Positions 1-6,350 of a stretch of DNA of 8,718 nucleotides are shown here, in pieces; position 1 is the stretch's first letter; the number at the start of each line of letters is the position of its first letter. A program made the translations under genes and the position numbers. Origin of the DNA: Actinomycetes bacterium (GTDB lineage: Bacteria > Actinomycetota > Actinomycetes > Propionibacteriales > Propionibacteriaceae); the NCBI GenBank assembly GCA_023387135.1, contig JAEWIK010000191.1:1-8718 (forward strand), given 5' to 3'. The notes under the pieces were generated by a model. That model did not search any database and was not told the DNA's origin. It was given only the letters and a program-made list of their open reading frames with translations.

Positions 1-26
1 CGGCGAGGGTACGTCTGCCCTCGCCG
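1..26 (-). terminator. Hairpin downstream of the surface-protein gene, possible terminator
   Basis: Positions 1-9 (CGGCGAGGG) and 18-26 (CCCTCGCCG) are perfect reverse complements, giving a 9-bp GC-rich stem with an 8-nt loop. It lies about 50 nt past the minus-strand stop codon at 75-77. No T-tract follows on the plus strand, and the minus-strand side is cut off by the window edge, so it may be an intrinsic terminator or only an mRNA 3'-end stabiliser. The stem could extend to the left of the window. Confidence 0.4.
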
Positions 27-74
27 GGCACTGCGTCCTCGGTGACGCACCAGGATGCTCCCCCGCCTCGCCGC

Positions 75-2789
75 CTACTGGCGCCGCGCCCCACCCCCGC
101 GTCGCCACGCGAGGTACGTGAGCCCGCCGGCGAAAGCGACCAGCGCCACTCCTGCGCCGGGAAGCCACCACCGAGGCTCGGGGTCCTGCGGGACCCCGGT
201 GTTGATGACGGTCACGTCATCGTCAGGCGGGACGTCCCGGGCGGGCGGGGTCACGTCGTCGGTGTCGTCGGCGCACCCGGGCGGCAGGCACTCCTGCCGG
301 GGGTCGGGCAGTTCCGGGCCACCGCCGGTGATGGTCGCGTAGTTGGTGAAGCGGGAGCCGTCCACTCCGTCCTTCACCGTCACCGTGACGGTGCGCAGCG
401 CCTGTTGGCCGGGTGCCAGCGAGGTGGCGGGCCAGGTCACGGCGTGGGCAGCCGCGTCGTAGGAGCCGCCGTCCGACGCCGACGTGAAACTGACCTCCGG
501 GGGCAGGACGTCGACCATCACCACGTCAGGGTCGATCACGGCGGCGGTGTTGGTTCCCACGACCGTGTAGGTGAGGCTCTGGCCGGGCTCCGCCGCCACC
601 TGGCCGTCGTCCTTGGTGACCGCCAGGGACACAGTCGGTTCCACGGCGACCACGTCGCAGCCGTCGGTGTCCGCCTCGAGGGTCTCGTTGTCCTCACACT
701 CCGGGCGGGGTTGAGGGTCGGGATCGTCAGGGTCCGGAGGCTCCCCCTGACTGCCCTTCCCCGGGTCGTCGGGCGAACTGGCCGTGACGGTGTTGACCAG
801 GACGTCCCCCACCGCGAGCCCGGGGGCCTTGATGACGCCCTTCACCTCGACGGTGGCGGTCTCGCCCGCGTCCAGCGTGCCCACGAGCCACGTGCCGTCC
901 TCGATCGTGCCCTTCGACGGCTCACCCCAGGCCAGGCTGCCGGGGTCCACCTGCTCGGGCAGTATCTCGGACACCCGCGTGTCGCGCGTGCGGGCGGGGC
1001 CTTCGTTGCCGACGGTGATGCGCCAGGTGACTGTGCCGCCGTCCCTGACGTCGGCATCGACGACGTCCTTCACCACCTTCAGGTTGGACGGCTCGGTCGT
1101 GTCGACGTCCTCCGCGCACCGGTCGCGCTCGGCGGCGTCCTCGCAGTCGGGCGGTTCCTGCCCGACGCCCGCCACCGTGACGAGGTTCGGCAGGTCGACG
1201 GGCCGCGGCACGCCGGCGTCCACCCTCACCGTGTACTTCCGGGTGGCTGACGCTCCCGCCTTGAGGGCGAAGGCCGGCCACGTGACAGTCACTCCGTCGG
1301 CCGAGACCGTGCCGCCGTCCTGCGCGGAGGCGAAGGACACGTGCGGCGGCAGGGTGTCGACGACCCTGACCGACGGCTCGTCGCCGAGACCGTGGTTGGT
1401 GACGGTGATCGTGTAGGTGGTCTCGTCACCGGGCTCGAGGACTACCTTCCCGTCGTCCTTGGTGACCGCGAGGTCGTGGGGGGCGAGCCGACTCTCCTCC
1501 GCGTCGAGGTACGGGTTGTCGGTGGCGGGAGCGTTGGGCGTCTCGTTGCCTGTCGGCTCGGCGACGGGCAACGTGCCGCCCGACAGCGTCACCTTGTTGG
1601 TGACAGACGCCCCCGCCGCGAGGTCGGCGTTCGCCCTCACCGTCACGGTGCCGACGTGCTTCAGCGTCTGCTTGGCGTCCAGCGACACGCCCGTCCAGGT
1701 GATGACCCCGCCCGACCTGGTGCCCGTGGCGCCCCCAGCCGACGTGTGCGAGACGTAGGTGGTGCCCGCGGGCAGGTAGTCCTTCACCACGAGCCCCGAG
1801 TCGGGAGCGCCGGCGCTCTCCGAGACGTACACGCTGTAGGAGAGCGCCTGCCCCGGCACGACGTGAGCCTCCGCCGGGTCCGCCGCGTTCCAGGCGGCGA
1901 AGGCGGGCGACGTGCCTCTCGTGTCGTCCTTGTCGACCCGGGGCGCCGGCTTCGGCGGTTCGTTGGCGGGCCTGTCGTTGCGCATCGCCACGCACTCGAC
2001 CATCAGGTAGCCGGAGTAACCGCCGTTGGAGTCCTGCGCCGTGGTGAGGCCTTCGGCGCGAATGGCGTTCCCCCAGGCGCTGGCGTTGCCCGGCTTCGGC
2101 TTCCAGGACGGGTCGATGCCCGCCAGGTCGATGCCGGGATAGCCCGCGTCCTGCCACACGTCGAGGGCGTCCTTGAACTTCTGCTTGCCGCTGACGGCCG
2201 GGATGCCGTTCTTCGGGTTGTCCCCGTCGGGAGCGTCGCCACGTCGGGCCCACGCCACGTACACGACCCTGGCGTCGCTCCGATTGACGGCGCCGTCCTT
2301 GTTGGCGTCGCCGCCGGCCGTCGCAGCCTCGCTGAGCGCTGCATTGCAGGCGGTGGTCATGAGCTGCCGCATGGTCTTGCCGATGCCGCTGGGCGCGTTG
2401 TCCATCGACGGGTGGTCCTCGTCGTTGGCCACGACGACCCAGTTCGAGCCGCCGGGCACGCGAGCGAGGAACCATTCGGTCGAGGCGGTCCCGGTGCCCT
2501 GCGGGAACGAGTAGGCCTCCTGCACGCCGTGCCAGACCGACACCGGCTTGTCATGGGCCATGTAGCCGACCGAGTACCTGTCGTTGCTGCCCGAACCGTT
2601 GGAGGTGCCGCCGCCGGCCGCACCACCACCCGTCTCGCCGTCGGCGAGCGCCGCCGGAAGGTAGCCGGTGACGGGTGCGGCGAGCGCAAGCGCCACCACC
2701 CCCGCGACGGCGGCCGCGACCCTCCGCAACGACCTCTCCCGGGGTGCGCAGCGGTGGGGCGCCGGCCTGGCCTTCATTGCCTGAGTCAT
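75..2789 (-). CDS. Secreted DUF11-repeat surface protein with C-terminal sorting-like anchor
   Basis: A 904-residue protein, probably an exported adhesin or structural surface protein; its ligand is unknown. The start at 2789 is chosen because AAGGAAGG lies just upstream and a signal peptide follows directly: an Arg-rich n-region, a hydrophobic stretch at about residues 23-48, and likely cleavage after ALA-49. The reading frame stays open to 3020, but that would enter the divergent gene. Residues 50-70 are a Gly/Ser linker. Residues about 72-270 form a domain I do not recognise; it holds a 12-residue EF-hand or dockerin-like loop at 161-172 (D161, N163, D165, G166, V168, N169, D172). Four DUF11-like beta-sandwich repeats follow at about 294-407, 438-541, 567-671 and 718-824. 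Repeats 2 and 4 are the most alike (both AVTKDDG near the start, LPPxVSF mid-domain). Cys pairs sit in the acidic linkers: C549/C558, C698/C711, C834/C839. The tail has LPGAG at 876-880, a hydrophobic segment at 881-895, then Arg-rich RRGGGARRQ, the layout of a sortase signal with Ala for Thr. A membrane anchor without sortase is the alternative. No sortase gene is in the window. Confidence 0.85.
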   Translation of the reverse strand: MTQAMKARPAPHRCAPRERSLRRVAAAVAGVVALALAAPVTGYLPAALADGETGGGAAGGGTSNGSGSNDRYSVGYMAHDKPVSVWHGVQEAYSFPQGTGTASTEWFLARVPGGSNWVVVANDEDHPSMDNAPSGIGKTMRQLMTTACNAALSEAATAGGDANKDGAVNRSDARVVYVAWARRGDAPDGDNPKNGIPAVSGKQKFKDALDVWQDAGYPGIDLAGIDPSWKPKPGNASAWGNAIRAEGLTTAQDSNGGYSGYLMVECVAMRNDRPANEPPKPAPRVDKDDTRGTSPAFAAWNAADPAEAHVVPGQALSYSVYVSESAGAPDSGLVVKDYLPAGTTYVSHTSAGGATGTRSGGVITWTGVSLDAKQTLKHVGTVTVRANADLAAGASVTNKVTLSGGTLPVAEPTGNETPNAPATDNPYLDAEESRLAPHDLAVTKDDGKVVLEPGDETTYTITVTNHGLGDEPSVRVVDTLPPHVSFASAQDGGTVSADGVTVTWPAFALKAGASATRKYTVRVDAGVPRPVDLPNLVTVAGVGQEPPDCEDAAERDRCAEDVDTTEPSNLKVVKDVVDADVRDGGTVTWRITVGNEGPARTRDTRVSEILPEQVDPGSLAWGEPSKGTIEDGTWLVGTLDAGETATVEVKGVIKAPGLAVGDVLVNTVTASSPDDPGKGSQGEPPDPDDPDPQPRPECEDNETLEADTDGCDVVAVEPTVSLAVTKDDGQVAAEPGQSLTYTVVGTNTAAVIDPDVVMVDVLPPEVSFTSASDGGSYDAAAHAVTWPATSLAPGQQALRTVTVTVKDGVDGSRFTNYATITGGGPELPDPRQECLPPGCADDTDDVTPPARDVPPDDDVTVINTGVPQDPEPRWWLPGAGVALVAFAGGLTYLAWRRGGGARRQ

Positions 2790-2955
2790 GGTTCCTTCCT
2801 TGGGTCGCCTGCGATTCCTGATCCCGGGGTGGAGCGTCGCCACCGTAACGAGCGCGTCAGGCGGGGCCCGCGGATGCGCACACGGCAGCGTTGCCGACTT
2901 CGTTTGCCTGTGGACGGCTGGCGCGCTGCGCCCTAGCGGCTGACACCATGGACGG
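2790..2955. promoter_or_regulatory. Divergent promoter region between surface protein and wHTH-DinB gene
   Basis: This 166-bp spacer must hold the start signals for both divergent genes. On the minus strand, a clear ribosome binding site (AAGGAAGG, about 2793-2800) precedes the surface-protein ATG. TACGGT (minus strand, 2842-2847) fits an actinobacterial -10 pattern, but I see no convincing -35 at the right spacing. A short GC-rich palindrome, GGCGC-GCT-GCGCC, lies at 2920-2932, 24 nt before the plus-strand ATG, and could be an operator or chance in GC-rich DNA. An in-frame TGA at 2941-2943 forces the plus-strand gene to start at 2956. Confidence 0.35.
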
Positions 2956-3867
2956 ATGCCGTACGCGGATCCGCCGTTGCCGGAGTGGGGAAGCCGGCTC
3001 GCCGCGGGCCTGGGCCTCAACCGCGCGAAGGCAGCCCTGCTGCTCGCCCTGGTGGCGGCCGGCGGGTCGGCGAGGGTGGACCCGCTCGCCGAGGCGACCG
3101 CCCTCCACCGGGTGACGGTGAACAGGTACCTCCGCGAGTTCTGGCGGGCCGGCTATGTGCGGCCCGACAAGGACATCGGCCCCGGCACGAGGGCGACGTG
3201 GAGCCTCGACGCGCCCGCGCTGCACAGCGATCTCGCGGCGCTTCGCGACGTCACGACGCCACCGGACCTCCCGGGACTCCCGGGCGTCCCTGCCGGCCTC
3301 GGGCAGAATGGGCGTGTGACCACCGAACCCGAGGGCACGCCCCGCGACCCTGACATCACGCCCGACACGAAGGACTGGACCTGGGTCCTGCAACGCCCGT
3401 GCCCCGAGTGCGGCTACGTGGCGTCGTCGATGGACCCGCTGGCGGTGGGAGGTGCGCTGCGGGCCACGCTGCCGCGCTGGGAACTGGCGCTCGCCCGGCC
3501 GGACGCCCCGCGCCGTCCGCGCCCCGAGGTGTGGTCGGCGCTGGAGTACGGCGCCCACGTCCGGGACGTCTTCAGGGTGTTCGACACCCGCCTGGTGTCA
3601 ATGCTGGAGACCGACGACCCGCTGTTCGCCAACTGGGACCAGGACGCCACAGCGGTCGAGGACGGCTACGCCGGGCAGGACCCCGTCGTCGTGGCCACCG
3701 AACTGGTGGACGCCGGCGAGGCGATCGCGGCGAGGTTCGACTCCCTCACCGAGGACCAGTTGACCCGGCCCGGCAGGCGCTCGGACGGCGCCGTGTTCAC
3801 TGTCGATACCTTCGCGAGGTACTTCCTGCACGACGTCCTGCACCACCTGTACGACGTCAACGCCTGA
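2956..3867 (+). CDS. Winged-helix domain fused to DinB-fold protein
   Basis: A 303-residue protein with two parts in one uninterrupted frame. Residues about 13-90 look like an ArsR/MarR-type winged helix: helix 2 and the recognition helix at about 43-63 (VTVNRYLREFWRAG), then a basic turn and wing up to TWSLD. Residues about 137-303 match the actinobacterial DinB family: a CPECGY motif (C149, C152), the LEYGAHVRDV stretch with H201, the FANWDQDATAVE stretch at 224-235, and the C-terminal H292-x3-H296. H201, H292 and H296 are the expected metal-binding triad of the DinB fold. Such proteins are putative metal-dependent thiol (mycothiol) transferases, or have no known reaction. The linker at about 100-136 is Pro/Gly-rich. 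The start is fixed by an in-frame TGA just upstream at 2941; the ribosome binding site is weak, so leaderless or near-leaderless translation is possible. DinB relatives normally stand alone, and an in-frame GTG at 3316 (codon 121) matches where such a protein would begin. The locus may therefore yield the fusion, a shorter DinB protein, or both. It is divergent from the surface-protein gene. Confidence 0.78.
   Translation: MPYADPPLPEWGSRLAAGLGLNRAKAALLLALVAAGGSARVDPLAEATALHRVTVNRYLREFWRAGYVRPDKDIGPGTRATWSLDAPALHSDLAALRDVTTPPDLPGLPGVPAGLGQNGRVTTEPEGTPRDPDITPDTKDWTWVLQRPCPECGYVASSMDPLAVGGALRATLPRWELALARPDAPRRPRPEVWSALEYGAHVRDVFRVFDTRLVSMLETDDPLFANWDQDATAVEDGYAGQDPVVVATELVDAGEAIAARFDSLTEDQLTRPGRRSDGAVFTVDTFARYFLHDVLHHLYDVNA
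3304..3318 (+). promoter_or_regulatory. Possible internal leaderless start for the DinB domain
   Basis: CAGAAT at 3304-3309 resembles a -10 element (5 of 6 to TAGAAT). It is followed six nucleotides later by an in-frame GTG at 3316-3318, the spacing expected if transcription begins at the start codon. The protein from this GTG would be 183 residues, about the size of a stand-alone DinB protein. There is no recognisable -35 and no strong ribosome binding site. This is a suggestion from motif and spacing only. Confidence 0.22.
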
Positions 3868-3874
3868 CACGCGA

Positions 3875-3922
3875 AGCAAGCCGTGACCGGCGCCGGGATC
3901 GGCGAGCCTGTCACGGCTTGCT
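3875..3922. terminator. Bidirectional terminator-like hairpin between convergent genes
   Basis: Positions 3875-3887 (AGCAAGCCGTGAC) and 3910-3922 are perfect reverse complements: a 13-bp stem with a 22-nt loop. It begins 8 nt after the plus-strand stop codon and lies between the convergent wHTH-DinB and rhaI genes, where a shared terminator is expected. Neither side has a real T-tract, which is common for actinobacterial terminators. Confidence 0.6.
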
Positions 3923-3932
3923 GGACGAGTGC

Positions 3933-3950
3933 GGCGGGAACCGTCCCGCC
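3933..3950 (-). terminator. Small hairpin just after rhaI
   Basis: GGCGGGA at 3933-3939 and TCCCGCC at 3944-3950 form a perfect 7-bp stem with a 4-nt loop. On the minus strand it starts 6 nt past the rhaI stop codon, so it is probably the first 3'-end structure of the rhamnose operon mRNA, followed by the larger hairpin at 3875-3922. No T-run follows. Confidence 0.42.
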
Positions 3951-3956
3951 TCGGGA

Positions 3957-5123
3957 TCAGGCTCCCCAGCCCGCCTGGGTGCCGCCGACGCGCTCGTCGG
4001 CGATCTTCTTCAGGTAGCCGCTCGACCCGAACGCCGCCATCGGGTCGGCAGGGAGGCCCCGCTCCTCGCGGAAGGCGGCGAGGTCTGCCCGCACGTCGGT
4101 GTAGAAGGCGTCCATGAAGATCTGGTTCGCACCGAGCACGTCACCGGCGGCCTGGGCGGCGAACAGCGCCTCGGAGTCCACCAGCAGCGCCTTGGCAGTC
4201 ATCTCCTGGACGTTGAGGACAGACCGGATCTGGCCGGGAACCTTGTCCTCCACGTTGTGGCACTGGTCGAGCATGAAGGCGACCTCGGAGTCGGGGCCGT
4301 AGCCACCGCCGCGCACCACCTCGTAGATGATCCTGAAGAGCTGGAACGGATCGGCCGCGCCCACGATCAGGTCGTCGTCGGCGTAGAAGCGCGAGTTGAA
4401 GTCGAACGAGCCGAGCTTGCCGAGCCGCAGGAGCTGCATGACGATGAACTCGATGTTGGTGCCGGGCGCGTGGTGGCCGGTGTCGAGGCAGACCATCGCA
4501 CGCTCGCCGAGCGCGCTGCACTGGGAGTAGCTGGTGCCCCAGTCGCAGACGTCGGTGTGGTAGAAGGCCGGCTCGAAGAACTTGTACTCCAGCACGAGCC
4601 GCTGGTCGCCGCTCAGCCTGTCGTAGATGACGGCGAGGGATTCGGCGAGCCTGTCCTGGCGTCCGCGGAGGTCGGCCTGGCCGGGGTAGTTCGAACCGTC
4701 GGCGAGCCAGATCTTGAGGTCGCGCGACCCTGTCGCGTTCATGATCTCGATGCACTCGAAGTGGTGGTCGATCGCCTTCTGCCTGACGGCGCGGTCGACA
4801 TGGGTGAGCGAGCCGAACTTGTACGCCTCGTCCTGGAAGGTGTTGGAGTTGATGGTGCCGAGCTTCACGCCGAGGCCCTGCGCGTACTCCGCCAGTGCCG
4901 CGTAGTCGTCGACCTTGTCCCACGGGATGTGCAGCGCCACCGTGGGCGCGAGCCCCGTGTACTTGTTGACCTGCGCGGCGTCGGCGAGCTTCTCCCTCAC
5001 CGTCCGCGGAGTGCCGGGGGTCGTGAACACCTTGAACCGCGTACCCGAGTTCCCGAACGCCCAGGACGGCAGCTCGATGGCCTGGGTGGCGAGCTGGTCA
5101 GCGATGGAAGCGAAGGTTGTCAT
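3957..5123 (-). CDS. rhaI: L-rhamnose isomerase, actinobacterial (Streptomyces) subtype
   Basis: A cytoplasmic TIM-barrel enzyme that converts L-rhamnose to L-rhamnulose, the first catabolic step. At 388 residues it has about the usual family length. It resembles the RhaI group (P. stutzeri and Streptomyces subtypes), not E. coli RhaA. Candidate metal and catalytic residues align with the P. stutzeri numbering I recall at an almost constant offset of 40: E179 and K181 (LEYKFFEP), D214 and H217 (LDTGHHAPGTN), D249 and D251 (YADDDL), and D286 (LDQCHN). Position 241 is Asp (FDFNSRFY), where the P. stutzeri enzyme has a structural-metal His; this may be normal for the subtype. The start at 5123 is preferred because GAGAAAG lies 8 nt upstream; an ATG two codons earlier (5129) sits too close to that site. 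This is the last gene of the operon, 148 bp after rhaS, with a strong hairpin in that spacer and terminator-like hairpins behind it. No rhamnulokinase or aldolase gene is visible here. Confidence 0.92.
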   Translation of the reverse strand: MTTFASIADQLATQAIELPSWAFGNSGTRFKVFTTPGTPRTVREKLADAAQVNKYTGLAPTVALHIPWDKVDDYAALAEYAQGLGVKLGTINSNTFQDEAYKFGSLTHVDRAVRQKAIDHHFECIEIMNATGSRDLKIWLADGSNYPGQADLRGRQDRLAESLAVIYDRLSGDQRLVLEYKFFEPAFYHTDVCDWGTSYSQCSALGERAMVCLDTGHHAPGTNIEFIVMQLLRLGKLGSFDFNSRFYADDDLIVGAADPFQLFRIIYEVVRGGGYGPDSEVAFMLDQCHNVEDKVPGQIRSVLNVQEMTAKALLVDSEALFAAQAAGDVLGANQIFMDAFYTDVRADLAAFREERGLPADPMAAFGSSGYLKKIADERVGGTQAGWGA

Positions 5124-5271
5124 TGCCATTTCTTTCTCAAACGAGGGTGGAGCCTGCATGCTCTGGCCGCGGTGCACTACTGGCGGTCACGTCGATGACT
5201 GGTGGGGGTGTGGTGGTGCCTGGGGTGCTGGTGGGCCACCTGGGCGGTGACCCACCAGCTCCGGGTCAGGA
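5124..5271 (-). other. rhaS-rhaI intercistronic region
   Basis: A 148-bp spacer. Next to rhaS it holds the stem-loop at 5227-5259. Next to rhaI it holds the GAGAAAG ribosome binding site and a small inverted repeat, GAGC-ATGCAG-GCTC (minus strand), about 20 nt before that site. I see no convincing promoter for rhaI alone, so rhaI is most simply read through from upstream, but a separate weak promoter cannot be excluded. The plus strand at about 5197-5235 is G-rich. Confidence 0.4.
5227..5259 (-). terminator. Stem-loop directly downstream of rhaS
   Basis: GCTGGTGGG at 5227-5235 pairs perfectly with CCCACCAGC at 5251-5259 (9 bp). After one mismatch (5236 with 5250), CACC at 5237-5240 pairs with GGTG at 5246-5249, leaving a 5-nt loop. 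It begins 12 nt past the rhaS stop codon. Because rhaI follows in the same direction, it is probably a partial terminator or a 3'-end stabiliser of the rhaS message, not the operon end. Confidence 0.55.
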
Positions 5272-6330
5272 TCAGAAGTTGAACTGATCGATGTTCTCTG
5301 CGTTGAACTTGAAGGGATCGCCGAGGAGGACGGTCTGGTCGGCGCCCACCGTGTAGTCACCGAGCTTGCCGGCGGTGAACTTGTCGCCTTCCTTGCCGGT
5401 GATGGTGCCGTCGACCAGGGCCTTGACCGCGTAGGTGGTCAGGTAGCCGAGATCCTCGGGGTTCCACAGCGCGAACTCCTTGACGGTGCCGTCCTTGACG
5501 TAGGAGCGCATGTCGTTGGGGGTACCGAGACCGGTGACCATGACCTTGCCCTTGGCGTCAGAGGTGGAGATGTAGCGAGCGGCGGCGGCGATGCCGACGG
5601 TCGTCGGCGCGACGATGACCTTCAGCTTGGGGTGCTTCTGCAGCAGCGACGCGGTCTCGTCGAAGGACTTCTGGTCCTGGTCATCGCCGTAGGCGACCTC
5701 GACGAGCTTGATGTTCGGGTGGTCGGCGGCGAGGATCGTCTTCATCTGCTCGATCCACGCGTTCTGGTTGGTCGCGTTGGCGGTCGCCGAGAGGACGGCG
5801 ATCTCGCCGGAGTCACCGGACTGGTCGGCGGCCATCTCCACGAGGGTCTTGGCGATGCCGTCGGCGGTGGCCTGGTTGATGAACAGGTCACGGCAGCCGG
5901 GGGCGTCGGAGTCGAAGGTGACGACCTTGACGCCGGCGGACTGGGCGGCCTTGATCGAATCGCACAGCGCCGTCTGGTCGTTGGCGGAGAGCTCGATCGC
6001 CGACACCTTCTGCTGGGTGGCGGTCTCGATGTACTGCACCTGGGCGTCGGCGGCGGCCTCTGCCGGGCCGACGAGCTCGGTGGTGGCGCCGATCTCCTTG
6101 GCAGCGGCCTCGGCACCCTTGGTCGAGGTCTCGAAGTACGGGTTGCCGAGGTTCTTCGGCAGGACTGTGATCTTCAGGGCGCCGGCAGCGGGGGCCGACG
6201 ACGACGGGGCCTCACTGGACGGTGCCGGGGCGGCGCTGCTGCCCGGGGTGGTGCTGGCGGGCGTGGTGCATGCCGCCAGCACCGTCATGGCTGCGGCCGA
6301 CAACGCGACCGCGGTCTTGGTGAACTTCAT
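5272..6330 (-). CDS. rhaS: Rhamnose ABC transporter substrate-binding lipoprotein
   Basis: A 352-residue lipoprotein that binds the sugar outside the membrane and delivers it to the permease pair. The start at 6330 follows AAAGGAAC and leads into a lipoprotein signal peptide with lipobox LAAC, lipidated at C21. Residues 22-49 are a flexible Ser/Ala/Pro/Thr tether. The rest is a two-lobed type I sugar-binding fold (Peripla_BP_4): ITVLPKNLGNPYF at 54-66, FDSDAPGC at 139-146, NQATADGIA at 152-160, TGLGTPNDMR at 266-275 and LWNPEDLGYLTTYA at 288-301. The NPYF and LWNPEDLGYL motifs are typical of the RhaS/LsrB branch, so autoinducer-2 is the main alternative ligand; the rhamnose assignment rests on rhaI as next gene. 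C123 and C146 could form a disulfide. Unlike the permease genes, it does not overlap its upstream neighbour: 101 bp separate them, and hairpins flank it on both sides, which fits a need for more binding protein than permease. Confidence 0.9.
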   Translation of the reverse strand: MKFTKTAVALSAAAMTVLAACTTPASTTPGSSAAPAPSSEAPSSSAPAAGALKITVLPKNLGNPYFETSTKGAEAAAKEIGATTELVGPAEAAADAQVQYIETATQQKVSAIELSANDQTALCDSIKAAQSAGVKVVTFDSDAPGCRDLFINQATADGIAKTLVEMAADQSGDSGEIAVLSATANATNQNAWIEQMKTILAADHPNIKLVEVAYGDDQDQKSFDETASLLQKHPKLKVIVAPTTVGIAAAARYISTSDAKGKVMVTGLGTPNDMRSYVKDGTVKEFALWNPEDLGYLTTYAVKALVDGTITGKEGDKFTAGKLGDYTVGADQTVLLGDPFKFNAENIDQFNF

Positions 6331-6350
6331 CGAGGTTCCTTTCGTTGTGC

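Noticed and set aside
2000..2575. N-terminal head of the surface protein as a thioester (Cys-Gln) adhesin domain
   Set aside because: Thioester domains of Gram-positive adhesins need a characteristic Cys and Gln motif pair. The two cysteines here (C148, C266) are not in such a context, so I left the domain unassigned.
42..2936. Long open frames on the plus strand opposite the surface-protein gene (42-1250 and 1341-2936)
   Set aside because: They are Arg/Gly/Val-rich translations of the complementary strand of a GC-rich gene, without domains or ribosome binding sites. The minus-strand frame has a signal peptide, clear repeats and an anchor.
2790..3020. Upstream extension of the surface protein to a start at 3020
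   Set aside because: It would overlap the divergent gene and bury the signal peptide behind 77 residues; the ATG at 2789 has a good ribosome binding site.
3399..5198. A 599-codon plus-strand open frame running across the end of wHTH-DinB and all of rhaI
   Set aside because: It overlaps two well-supported genes and crosses the terminator hairpins; the product is low-complexity Arg/Gly-rich. A shadow of high GC.
5197..5235. G-rich stretch as a G-quadruplex or tandem repeat
   Set aside because: G-runs are uneven and mostly of two, there is no fixed repeat unit, and the transcribed RNA would be the C-rich strand. The hairpin at 5227-5259 explains the right part better.
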